Shown here: positions 32,250-42,669 of the stretch, in pieces
How positions within the stretch are numbered: position 1 is the first letter of the stretch
Layout: the number at the start of each line of letters is the position of its first letter
Source of the DNA: Dryomyza anilis
Taxonomy: Eukaryota > Arthropoda > Insecta > Diptera > Dryomyzidae
Length of the DNA: 64,000 nucleotides
Assembly (NCBI GenBank): GCA_951804985.1
Contig: OX638133.1
Coordinates: forward strand, 10,312,501-10,376,500
Direction: 5' to 3'
Notes under the pieces: model-generated
The model's input: only the letters and a program-made list of their open reading frames with translations
Databases searched by the model: none
What the model was told of the DNA's origin: nothing
Made by a program: the position numbers and the translations under genes

Positions 32250-35200
32250 GATTCCTTTGATTCTTTTGATTCTTTTGATTCTTTTGATTCTTTTGATTCT
32301 TTTGATTCTTTTGATTCTTTTGATTCTTTTGATTCTTTTGATTCTTTTGATTCTTTTGATTCTTTTGATTCTTTTGAATTTTTTGATTCTTTTAATTTTT
32401 TGATTCTTTTGATTCTTTTGATTCTTTTGATTCTTTTGATTATTTTGATTTTTTTGATTCTTTTGATTCTTTTGATTCTTTTGATTCTTTTGATTCTTTT
32501 GATTCTTTTGATTCTTTTGATTCTTTTGATTCTTTTGATTCTTTTGATTCTTTTGATTCTTTTGATTCTTTTGATTCTTTTGATTCTTTTGATTCTTTTG
32601 ATTCTTTTGATTCTTTTGATTCTTTTGATTCTTTTGATTCTTTTGATTCTTTTGATTCTTTTGATTCTTTTGATTCTTTTTATTCTTTTGATTCTTTTGA
32701 TTCTTTTGATTCTTTTGATTCTTTTGATTCTTTTGATTCTTTTGATTTTTTTGATTCTTTTGATTCTTTTGATTCTTTTGATTCTTTTGATTCTTTTGAT
32801 TCTTTTGATTCTTTTGATTCTTTTGATTCTTTTGATTCTTTTGATTCTTTTGATTCTTTTGATTCTTTTGATTCTTTTGATTCTTTTGATTCTTTTGATT
32901 CTTTTGATTCTTTTGATTCTTTTGACTCTTTTGATTCTTTTGATTCTTTTTATTCTTTTGATTCTTTTGATTCTTTTGTTTCTTTTGTTTCTTTTGATTC
33001 TTTTGACTCTTTTAATTTAATTGATTCTTTTGATCCTTTTGATTCTTTTGATTCTTTTGATTCTTTTGATTCTTTTGATTCTTTTGATTCTTTTGATTCT
33101 TTTGATTCTTTTGATTCTTTTGATTCTTTTGATTCTTTTGATTCTTTTGATTCTTTTGATTCTTTTGATTCTTTTGATTCTTTTGATTCTTTTGATTCTT
33201 TTGATTCTTTTGATTCTTTTGATTCTTTTGATTCTTTTGATTCTTTTGATTCTTTTGATTCTTTTGATTCTTTTGATTCTTTTGTTTCTTTTTATTCTTT
33301 TGACTCTTTTAATTTAATTGATTCTTTTGATCCTTTTGATTCTTTTGATTCTTTTGATTCTTTTGATTCTTTTGATTCTTTTGATTCTTTTGATTCTTTT
33401 GATTCTTGTGATTCTTTTGATTCTTTTGATTCTTTTGATTCTTTTGATTCTTTTGATTCTTTTGATTCTTTTGATTCTTTAGATTCTTTAGATTCTTTTG
33501 ATTCTTTTGATTCTTTTGATTCTTTTGATTCTTTTGATTCTTTTGATTCTTTTGATTCTTTTGATTCTTTTGATTCTTTTGATTCTTTTGATTCTTTTGA
33601 TTCTTTTGATTCTTTTGATTCTTTTGATTCTTTTGATTCTTTTGATTCTTTTGATTCTTTTGATTCTTTTGATTCTTTTGATTCTTTTGATTCTTTTGAT
33701 TCTTTTGTTTCTTTTGATTCTTTTGACTCTTTTAATTTAATTGATTCTTTTGATCCTTTTGATTCTTTTGATTCTTTTGATTCTTTTGATTCTTTTGATT
33801 CTTTTGATTCTTTTGATTCTTTTGATTCTTTTGATTCTTTTGATTCTTTTGATTCTTTTGATTCTTTTGATTCTTTTGATTCTTTTGATTCTTTTGATTC
33901 TTTTGATTCTTTTGATTCTTTTGATTCTTTTGATTCTTTTGATTCTTTTGATTCTTTTGATTCTTTTGATTCTTTTGATTCTTTTGATTCTTGTGATTCT
34001 TTTGATTCTTTTGATTCTTTTGATTCTTTTGATTCTTTAGATTCTTTAGATTCTTTAGATTCTTTTGATTCTTTTGATTCTTTTGATTCTTTTGATTCTT
34101 TTGATTCTTTTGATTCTTTTGATTCTTTTGATTCTTTTGATTCTTTTGATTCTTTTGATTCTTTTGGTTCTTTTGACTCTTTTGATTCTTTTGATTCTTT
34201 TGATTCTTTTGATTCTTTTGATTCTTTTGATTCTTTTGATTCTTTTGATTCTTTTGATTCTTTTGATTCTTTTGATTCTTTTGATTCTTTTGATTCTTTT
34301 GATTCTTTTGATTCTTTTGATTCTTTTGATTCTTTTGATTCTTTTGATTCTTTTGATTCTTTTGATTCTTTTGATTCTTTTGATTCTTTTGATTCTTTTG
34401 ATTCTTTTGATTCTTTTGATTCTTTTGATTCTTTTGATTCTTTTGATTCTTTTGATTCTTTTGATTCTTTTGATTCTTTTGATTCTTTTGATTCTTTTGA
34501 TTCTTTTGATTCTTTTGATTCTTTTGATTCTTTTGATTCTTTTGATTCTTTTGATTCTTTTGATTCTTTTGATTCTTTTGATTCTTTTGATTCTTTTGAT
34601 TCTTTTGATTCTTTTGATTCTTTTGATTCTTTTGATTCTTTTGATTCTTTTGATTCTTTTGATTCTTTTGATTCTTTTGATTCTTTTGATTCTTTTGATT
34701 CTTTTGATTCTTTTGATTCTTTTGATTCTTTTGATTCTTTTGATTCTTTTGATTCTTTTGATTCTTTTGATTCTTTTGATTCTTTTGATTCTTTTGATTC
34801 TTTTGATTTTTTTGATTCTTTTGATTCTTTTGATTCTTTTGATTCTTTTGATTCTTTTGATTCTTTTGATTCTTTTGATTCTTTTGATTCTTTTGATTCT
34901 TTTGATTCTTTTGATTCTTTTGATTCTTTTGATTCTTTTGATTCTTTTGATTCTTTTGATTCTTTTGATTCTTTTGATTCTTTTGATTCTTTTGATTCTT
35001 TTGATTCTTTTGATTCTTTTGATTCTTTTGATTCTTTTGATTCTTTTGATTCTTTTGATTCTTTTGATTCTTTTGATTCTTTTGATTCTTTTGATTCTTT
35101 TGATTCTTTTGATTCTTTTGATTCTTTTGATTCTTTTGATTCTTTTGATTCTTTTGATTCTTATGATTCTTTTGATTCTTTTGATTCTTTTGATTCTTTT

Positions 35201-35820
35201 GATTCTTTTGATTCTTTTGATTCTTTTGATTCTTTTGATTCTTTTGATTCTTTTGATTCTTTTGATCCTTTTGATTCTTTTGATTCTTTTGATTCTTTTG
35301 ATTCTTTTGATTCTTTTGATTCTTTTGATTCTTTTGATTCTTTTGATTCTTTTGATTCTTTTGATTCTTTTGATTCTTTTGATTCTTTTGATTCTTTTGA
35401 TTCTTTTGATTCTTTTGATTCTTTTGATTCTTTTGATTCTTTTGATTCTTTTGATTCTTTTGATTCTTTTGATTCTTTTGATTCTTTTGATTCTTTTGAT
35501 TCTTTTGATTCTTTTGATTCTTTTGATTCTTTTGATTCTTTTGTTTCTTTTGATTCTTTTGACTCTTTTAATTTAATTGATTCTTTTGATCCTTTTGATT
35601 CTTTTGATTCTTTTGATTCTTTTGATTCTTTTGATTCTTTTGATTCTTTTGATTCTTTTGATTCTTTTGATTCTTTTGATTCTTTTGATTCTTTTGATTC
35701 TTTTTATTCTTTTTATTCTTTTGATTCTTTTGATTCTTTTGATTCTTTTGATTCTTTTGATTCTTTTGATTCTTTTGATTCTTTTGATTCTTTTGATTCT
35801 TTTGATTCTTTTGTTCTTTT
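32250..35820. repeat. 9-bp satellite, (GATTCTTTT)n, about 397 units
   Basis: 3.57 kb of an almost perfect 9-base unit, always in register. Rare variants mark it. A block GACTCTTTT-AATTTAATT-GATTCTTTT-GATCC occurs at 33014, 33311, 33734 and 35570 (position of AATTTAATT), with spacings of 297, 423 and 1836 bp, all multiples of nine. GATTCTTGT at 33401 and 33986 is 585 bp apart, also a multiple of nine. Because 9 is divisible by 3, two plus-strand frames stay open: Asp-Ser-Phe and Ile-Leu-Leu repeats. They lack any signal, splice or promoter context and are not genes. The array fades into T-rich decay by about 36020. Confidence 0.97.
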
Positions 35821-36020
35821 AATTCTGTTGATTCTTTTGATTAATCCTTTAAATTCTTTAAATTATCTTAAATCTTTTAAAACTTTTATTTCTTTTAATT
35901 CTTTAAATTCTTTAAATTCTTTTGATTCTTTTGATTCTTTCGATTCTTTTAATTATTTTAATGCTTTTAATTCTTCAATTTTTTTATTCTTTTATATCTT
36001 TTAATTCTTTTTATTATTTT

Positions 36021-36589
36021 AATTAGTTACTTTTGATTTAAAAACCATCAGTCATTCGAATTACGCATTGCTTGAGATTAAGAAAAAAACCCAAATGATT
36101 TTCTGTTATAATTTATGATCTCTTGTGTCCGCATCTTAAATTAAATCAATTTATTTCATTTTCTTGACGGTGCAGCAACTTGTTGTGTTCTGCACGCCGC
36201 AATGAAATCGGCCTGAAATTCACATAAATTACTTGCTTACTTTGTGTTTTTGTTGTTATCGTCGTTACTTTGGTAGTTGTTCTGGGTTGTAAGTCGAGCT
36301 TTTGCAAAATTCGCATTATTGCACCTCAGCGCTGTGCTGTGCTGCGCTGCGCTGAGCGGCGGGCGCGCGCATGTGCAACGCCCTCCCGCATTTGCATGAA
36401 TGTTGCGCATACGCCTCGTGCATCGGCAACAGCAACAACAACAACTGCAGCAACAGCAGCACCCAACGCGACGTTGCATCTGCATTGTTGTTGTGAACTT
36501 TTGAGATGTTGCTGCGGCGTCGTCAGCTTCGTCGGCGGCTGCAAAGAAAATGACGCGAATGAAAATCTTCGCTCAGAAGCCGGTTGAGG
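36021..36589. promoter_or_regulatory. GC-rich proximal upstream region of Cpr-C
   Basis: The stretch 36320-36560 is far richer in G and C than its surroundings (GCTGCGCTGCGCTGAGCGG, CGGGCGCGCGCATG, CAGCAACAACAACAACTGC). It lies directly upstream of the Cpr-C TATA box. Overlapping Cys-, Thr- or Ala-rich frames on both strands are composition artefacts. I infer a promoter-proximal control region; no particular factor site is claimed. Confidence 0.5.
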
Positions 36590-36596
36590 TATAAAA
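36590..36596 (+). promoter_or_regulatory. TATA box of Cpr-C
   Basis: GAGGTATAAAAAGCG, with an initiator-like CTACAGTTGAGATT 20-30 bp downstream. Transcription should start at about 36612-36622. Confidence 0.8.
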
Positions 36597-36615
36597 AGCG
36601 ATGCCTTCTACAGTT

Positions 36616-36884
36616 GAGATTAACCAACATCATCGAGTCTCCAAGCGAAGACGATCTCTAGAATAACGCGAGTGAGTTAGTTGTTGACTTCAAACAAAGT
36701 TTTCGATCCTTGAAGAGTCCTTTAAGAAAAAGGACATTAAAAAAAGGATTACATAAAAAAACGCGTGTGTTTAATTTTTTTTTTTCATTTAATTTTTGCA
36801 GTATTCGACAACAGCATCATCATCTTGTGATATTAAAATAGCGCTTCTTTCAGTTTAGAAACGGATTACAAAATAACAGCCGAA
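36616..36884 (+). other. Two probable non-coding 5' exons of Cpr-C
   Basis: Exon 1 is about 36616-36671, ending ACGCGA before a GTGAGT donor. Exon 2 is 36802-36884, after acceptor TTTAATTTTTGCAG and before a second GTGAGT donor. No ATG is visible in exon 2. The only canonical acceptor followed by a signal-peptide ATG downstream is at 42665. The exon pair is inferred from splice consensus only. Confidence 0.6.
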
Positions 36885-38511
36885 GTGAGTTTAAGTGATG
36901 CTAATGAACATTTATAAATTAAAAAAAAAAGATACAGAACAAAATAATTAATCAAAAAAAAAAAAAAAAGTCCAACAATTTTACTAAATTATTTTACAAA
37001 ATATTTTAAAAAATCTATTAAAATATTTTACAAAATTTTAACGAAAAAAATAATTTTAAAATTTTTCAAATTTTTAAAACTATTTTACAAAATAATTTTA
37101 CAAAATCAAATTTTTAAAACTATTTTACAAAATTATTTTTTAATATTATCTTATAAAATAATTTCAAAAATAATTGTACAAATTTTGTACAATATATTTT
37201 TATAAAAAAAACTATAAATTTGATATATAATTCTACAGAATATTCTTGCATAACAATTGTACAACTTTTTTTCAAAAAAAAAAAAAACAATATCATTTTA
37301 AAAAATCAGAAAAAAATCAAAATTAAAAAAAAAAAAAATTTATAGAATAATTTTGCAAATTAATTTAGAAAACTTAAAATTTCAAAAAAAATCTACTATA
37401 ATCTTTTGAAATTTCAATTTTTATAAATTATACAATACAATTTTCAGTAAAAAATACAATTTTCAAAGACTATTCATTAATAATTTAAAAAAAAAGAAAT
37501 CTATTAAAATGTTTAAAATGTAATATACCAACTTTTCCACTCGAAATAGTTTTAAAATTTCAAATCCATAATTCAAATTTTACAATAAATTCAAAATAAA
37601 ATGTTGTATACCAACTTTTCCACTCGAAATAGTTTTAAAATTTAAAATCCATAATTCAAAGTTTACAATAAATTCAAAATTCTCGTTTTTCTAATGAATT
37701 CATACCGCAGAGGTTCTCTTATATAAATTTAAATCAATTTTTGATTCAAATATTTTTGAATTTTAATAGAAAATAAAAGTCAAAACATGCTGAATAGTTT
37801 TACAAGTTCCAAATTCTAATAAAATTTCAATTCCATTAAAATACAAAATAAAAGAAAAGTATTTCAATCGAATTCAAACCAATCAATCTAGCAAGTTCCG
37901 CATTTCTATCGAATTCCGTTTTAATATCGAATTTCTGTTTTCAATTTGATACTCAATATAAAATATTGTTTTCCCAGTGATTCAAATCATTCAAGTCAAA
38001 GCAAACGGTTTGAATGCATTCAAAAAATCATAATTTGTACAGAGACATCAAATTCAAAACCACGTGATTACAAATATTCTCATGAAATTCGATCAGGGGT
38101 GATCGAAATCAGAGTAATTTGCGAAAAAAAAGTAAGAGAACTCATAAATTATATATCTTGATTTATATGTAATATATACTTTTTTAATTATAATTAAATT
38201 ATGTATGCAATAAATAAAACTTCGACCTTAAAATTTATATTTTTTTGACTTTAGACTGGTCACAACTTTCCCCAGATCCATCCGAATTACATTCGGTTAA
38301 TATCAAAATGACTGCTCACATATTCTTCATGGAATACAAAATAAATTAGAAAGAAAACTCAAATCGGTGAAACGTCTTAATCCAAAATATATAGAAAAAC
38401 CACAATAATTATCATATATTTGTTTTACGCATTAACTCAAAACTTTAGTTATAACACCGTGTACAAAAATCTAAAAAAAATATATAGCACACCGGAAAAA
38501 TTCGACGTATA

Positions 38512-38941
38512 CCCTAGTGGAAATTTGCCCGATGCGCCATCGGGAAATGATCGGGGTTTCGTCAGGTAACCCCTATTAGAGCAAATATGATCATTGCCTT
38601 GTCATGCCCTTATCATGCTCATCATAGCTGGGTTTACATTATCTAAACAGCCAATGGTCCCGATCAATTTTCATCGGGCAATGATCAGGTTTCAATGAGG
38701 TATGATATTTTATTTCATCGGGTATTTGTAGTGCTTTCGTATGCTCATGTTTTAACAAGGCAATGGTCAGATATATAATGATATGGGGAATTACTCGATC
38801 AGTACATGGTCATTGCCTGAGGTGAGTACATGATCAGGACACTGCGTTACAAGGACATCGTGGGCCTCGTCATATCTCGATCATCTCAAATAATGACATG
38901 ATCAGTTCATGAGCATGGCCCTACCAAAATTTCTACTAGGG
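38512..38941. mobile_element. MITE with CCCTAGTRGAAATTT inverted ends
   Basis: The left end CCCTAGTGGAAATTT and right end AAATTTCTACTAGGG are inverted repeats with one mismatch, flanked by TA on each side. The 430-bp interior is less AT-rich and holds repeated GATCATTGCC/GGCAATGATC motifs in both orientations. No frame codes for a transposase. Confidence 0.75.
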
Positions 38942-39673
38942 TACGTGCCATGTACGGATCATTCTGAAAATTTGTGCAAAAACAGTATTTTATATAAATA
39001 CGTTTACGGTTTTTATTTGCATTTGAAATAAAATGCATAACATATTTTCATATTATAAAAATGTAGAAATTTTTGGTCGAACATTTGAAAATACTTCGAT
39101 GTACTTCATAGTGGAGACATCTCTGAATATAAAAAATTTGAATTAATTTTTAAAATCACTCATAGAAGCATTGCAAATTGGAGTAAAACCTTTCAATGAA
39201 TCGGTATTGGAACATCGTTTTCAGATTCATAATCAGAGAGATCTCAACTACAAAATGTATCAAAATTTATTCAAATGTGCCATAAAAAATTATACATATT
39301 TTAATTATGAAAATAAAAACTGTTTTCGCACAAAATCTCAGAATAATAATTTAAAAAATACTGTCGCACGGTGTTATCAAAAATCTGAGTTTGAGATCTT
39401 GACTAGAATCTCAGAGTGTATTAAAATACCACAATAGATAAGTGAAAAGTCATCAATTTATTGTGTGGAGTAATGTTTAAAGTAAGAACTGAAGTTTAAA
39501 AATATATTGGAAGTGTTTTATTTTTACTACGACGACATAAAGTTGTTTCGAAAATTATATATTTAATATAAGTAATGTAAAATAATGATGTAAAAAAAGC
39601 ATTTTTTACTTAATCATTTTACATTAATTTTACATTTTATATTTAGTATCATATGCATATTATCCTGAGTATG

Positions 39674-39894
39674 CACCCAGAAAAAAATACTATATAAATA
39701 ATAGTATTTTACTATTAAAAATTGTCAGTAGGATAAATTATTATTTTAATCGAAAATACCATTAAATACTAGAAAATACCATGGCATTGCCATTGAGTTT
39801 ATATGAAACGATTTATTTTTTGTATACTATTAAATTAATAATTGTCCTATTGACCAATTTTAATAGGATTTGAGTGAATTTTTTTCTGAGTGTG
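39674..39894. mobile_element. MITE family C, copy 1
   Basis: About 220 bp, running from CACCCAGAAAAAAATACTAT to GAATTTTTTTCTGAGTGTG. The interior is near-palindromic: TACTATTAAAAATTGTCAGT on the left and ATTGTCCTATTGACCAATTT on the right, with the block ATTAAATACTAGAAAATACC at the centre. In a Cpr-C intron. Confidence 0.8.
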
Positions 39895-40299
39895 GTATTT
39901 AATAGTACAGATTTGATTCAGTTTTAAAACAACCCTATATTTATTGTAATTCAATCTCATCAAATATTGCTAAACAGCATATTGTATAAATTTCGCTGTA
40001 AAACTCAAAAGTTGACAGTGATAGCAGAACTAATTTTGACATTAACACCTAAACCACAGCAAGTGTCGAAAAGCAGCCTCAGAATTACTGTCGCAATTGC
40101 AGCAGTTTAACCAAATATTTTCGAAGTAGCAATGTAAAATGAGTCAATATAGTTGGTAGCAATAGCAACTACAATGTACAAGAGATATAGTTGCAACAAT
40201 AGCAACTTGGCAACACGATTAAAAATAAATAAATGCAACAAAAGTAGCATGAAATTGAATACGCATGGCATTCATTGATGCCCCAGAGTCATAATAAAT

Positions 40300-40400
40300 A
40301 TTTTGAACAGCAATATTGCAAGCAGCAATAGCAGCAACAGCAGCAGCACTAGCAGCAACAGCAGCAGCATTACCAACAACAGCATGCTGAAGAAGGAAAA
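40300..40400. repeat. CAG/CAA trinucleotide-like patch
   Basis: Runs of GCAGCA, GCAACA and AGCAGC. It would encode Ala/Ser/Gln repeats in some frames, but it lies inside the Cpr-C intron without splice sites, so it is read as a simple repeat. Confidence 0.7.
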
Positions 40401-41516
40401 AAATTAAATGCAACTGCACCTTGCAGCATTATGTGAATTATAAGCCAATGGATTCTTCATTGGCTTCAATTATTTGCAATAAAAGGTCAAAAAGGGGGCG
40501 TTTCGTGATGTGGGGGTTTTGAAAATGATTTGTCGTATAACATATTTCAATGAGAAGTTGATTTAAGATGAGTTTAACATATAAAACATATATATAATCC
40601 TATAAAGTGGAGAAAAAAACTATTTTTTTATTAAATTCTATTTCAATTTTATTGTTCAATGTTATAAAAAGTATTTGTGCATATATTTGAAAATATTTTG
40701 AATATTTCAGACCGTCAATAGTTATTTCAAATCATTTTTTTACAAATCTTTAAATTATTATTTTTGATTATGAAAAGCATTCAATACAGAAAGACTTTAA
40801 TTTGTTCTAATATAATTTTGATTATTTAAATATCGAAGTCAAAATCTTTTTATGCCAAAAGTTGAGAGAAATTTGGTTGAAAGTTAATCGAAAGATAAAA
40901 TTATCCCATTGAAACTACAATATTTAAAATCATTTAGTTTTAATATGATTTTTTCTGTGGAAATTTTTTTTATTTTCATTTAAAATAATACTCAAAATGT
41001 CCCAACATTCGATGAAAATCGTAGTAAATTTTTAAATCAATCGAATTTGCTTTTTTCTATTCCTGTGTTATATTATTCAATATGATGTCGTTCAATCGAA
41101 TTCAATTCGTACAAGTTTTGTGAAATGTATTTAGTACGATATTTGTAACAAAAAATATATTAGTTTTGATCAGAAATAATGTGTTTTGACTATCATTTGA
41201 CTATAATATAAAAAGTTAATTTCGCTGAAAAATCTAATGCCGAAAAACAATGAAAACAGTGTAATGAAATTTGAATACAATTTCAATGAGATGTTGGAAT
41301 ATATTATTTTGATTTCATTTTTATCAGGAAATCGCGAAACCGATGCCGTAACCGAAACCTTTGTAGAAAATACTGAAATAATTCAATACCCAAATTCAAT
41401 ATACATGTTTTAGATTTTATATCGGATTCAAAATAGTTTCAAAAAATTTAGAAAAAACTATTAAAGATACCTAAAATAAATACAAAACACCAAATCGAAT
41501 CTGAATACTTTATATG

Positions 41517-41738
41517 CACCCAGAAAAAAATACTATATAAATAATAGTTTTTTACTATTAAAAATAGTCAATTGGATAAATTATTATTTTAATCGGAAAA
41601 TACCATTAAATACTAGAAAATACCATGACATTGCCATTGAGGTTATATGAAAAGATTTATTTTTTGCATACTATTAAATCAATACTTGTCCTATTGATCA
41701 ATTCTAATGTGATTTGAGTGAATTTTTTTCTGGGTGTG
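41517..41738. mobile_element. MITE family C, copy 2
   Basis: Runs from CACCCAGAAAAAAATACTAT to AATTTTTTTCTGGGTGTG. Closely matches copy 1 through its whole length. Confidence 0.8.
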
Positions 41739-41854
41739 GTATGTAAATTAAAACGAAAACCAAAAATCGGTTTCCTAAATTTTTTATTCTTGTTAATATC
41801 CAACTTATAAAACATTTGACATTATTTTTTTTCATAAATTAATTGTCAATACTA

Positions 41855-42028
41855 AATTTTGAACAAATAAAATTTGTTTATCTACATTTTCCAATAGCGA
41901 GATAAATAGTGATATCGTTTTAAAAAGCTCTGAATATATCGAAAAATCCAACATATCATTTTCGTATCATTTTAAAGTATTGAAAACTAAAAATTGAGTC
42001 TATAAATGATATCGATTAGTTTGCTTGT
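41855..42028. repeat. Dispersed ATCGTTTTCGTATC-type repeat, copy 1
   Basis: Starts TTGAACAAATAAAATTTG and contains TCATTTTCGTATCATTTTAA and ATGATATCGATTAGTTTGCT. It matches, in order, 45685-46190 and 49245-49475. In this copy a family-C MITE abuts its right end. Confidence 0.55.
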
Positions 42029-42599
42029 ACACTCAGAAAAAAAGCATACCATAAAATTAATAGTTTTTACTATTAAAATTAGTCAATAGGATATTTGTTC
42101 TATAAACTATTAAATAAATAGTTGAATCCTATTAAATACTAAAGGGTTTTTCAATAAGAGCGCTACAAAAGTTTTTTCAAGGGTTTTTCAACAGGGACGC
42201 TACAAAAGTAGAGCGACAGGGACAGCAAACGACATCATATTTCTTGCCACTCTTTTGACATTTCTCTTCAGTAAGGTTTGCCATTTTATGATGGAAAGAT
42301 ATACGAGCTAACAACGAGTCGAAATTATTAAAATTTACTACCGAAATTCGAATCGTATATCTTTCCATCATGAAATTGCAAACCTTACTGAAGAGAAATG
42401 TCAAAAGAAATATGGCGTCGTTTGCTGTCCCTGTCGCTCTACTTTTTTAGCGACCCTGTTGAAAAACCCTTTACAAAATACTTTAAAATTTATTTGAGTT
42501 TATATGAAAATATTTATTATTTGTATACTATTAAAACAATAACTGTCCTATTGACAAATTTTAATGGGAATTTATGAGGTTTTTTTTTTCTCTGAGTGT
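42029..42599. mobile_element. MITE family C, copy 3, split by a family-D element
   Basis: Left part 42029-42141 starts ACTCAGAAAAAAAGCATACC; right part 42472-42599 ends TCTCTGAGTGTA. Removing 42142-42471 plus one TA restores ATTAAATACTACAAAATAC, the uninterrupted centre found in other family-C copies. Family C is therefore older here than family D. Confidence 0.85.
42142..42471. mobile_element. MITE family D, copy 1 (AAGGGTTTTTCAA ends)
   Basis: 330 bp with inverted ends AAGGGTTTTTCAA and TTGAAAAACCCTT, flanked by TA duplications (42140-42141, 42472-42473). Long arms (GGTTTGCCATTTTATGATGG against CCATCATGAAATTGCAAACC) make it almost a full palindrome. Frames across it that read [16 protein letters not shown] recur in other copies only because the DNA is repeated. 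The TA target suggests Tc1/mariner-type mobilisation. Confidence 0.88.
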
Positions 42600-42669
42600 A
42601 GTTATAAATTTTATATATTTTTAATATTATTTTTATATAATTTTTTTGTTTTTTAATTCTTTGCAGGTC

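Larger units (their letters stand above)
36885..42666. other. Intron of Cpr-C with several MITEs
   Basis: 5.8 kb, non-coding. It contains low-complexity A/T DNA (36900-37500), a 62-bp repeated stretch (about 37526 and 37608, CCAACTTTTCCACTCGAAAT), the MITE at 38512, two family-C MITEs, a CAG/CAA-repeat patch at 40310-40390, and a family-C element split by a family-D element at 42029-42599. Confidence 0.6.

Noticed and set aside
32182..35822. Plus-strand frames of up to 503 codons reading Ile-Leu-Leu or Asp-Ser-Phe repeats
   Set aside because: They are the translation of a 9-bp satellite. There is no signal, promoter or splice context and no non-repeat segment.
36237..36587. Cys-rich, Thr-rich and Ala-rich frames around 36.3-36.6 kb
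   Set aside because: Mutually overlapping on both strands in a GC-rich promoter-proximal patch with CAA/CAG repeats; no exon borders.
40219..40419. Ala/Val-rich 66-codon frame from the CAG patch
   Set aside because: Simple-repeat translation within an intron; no signal or borders.
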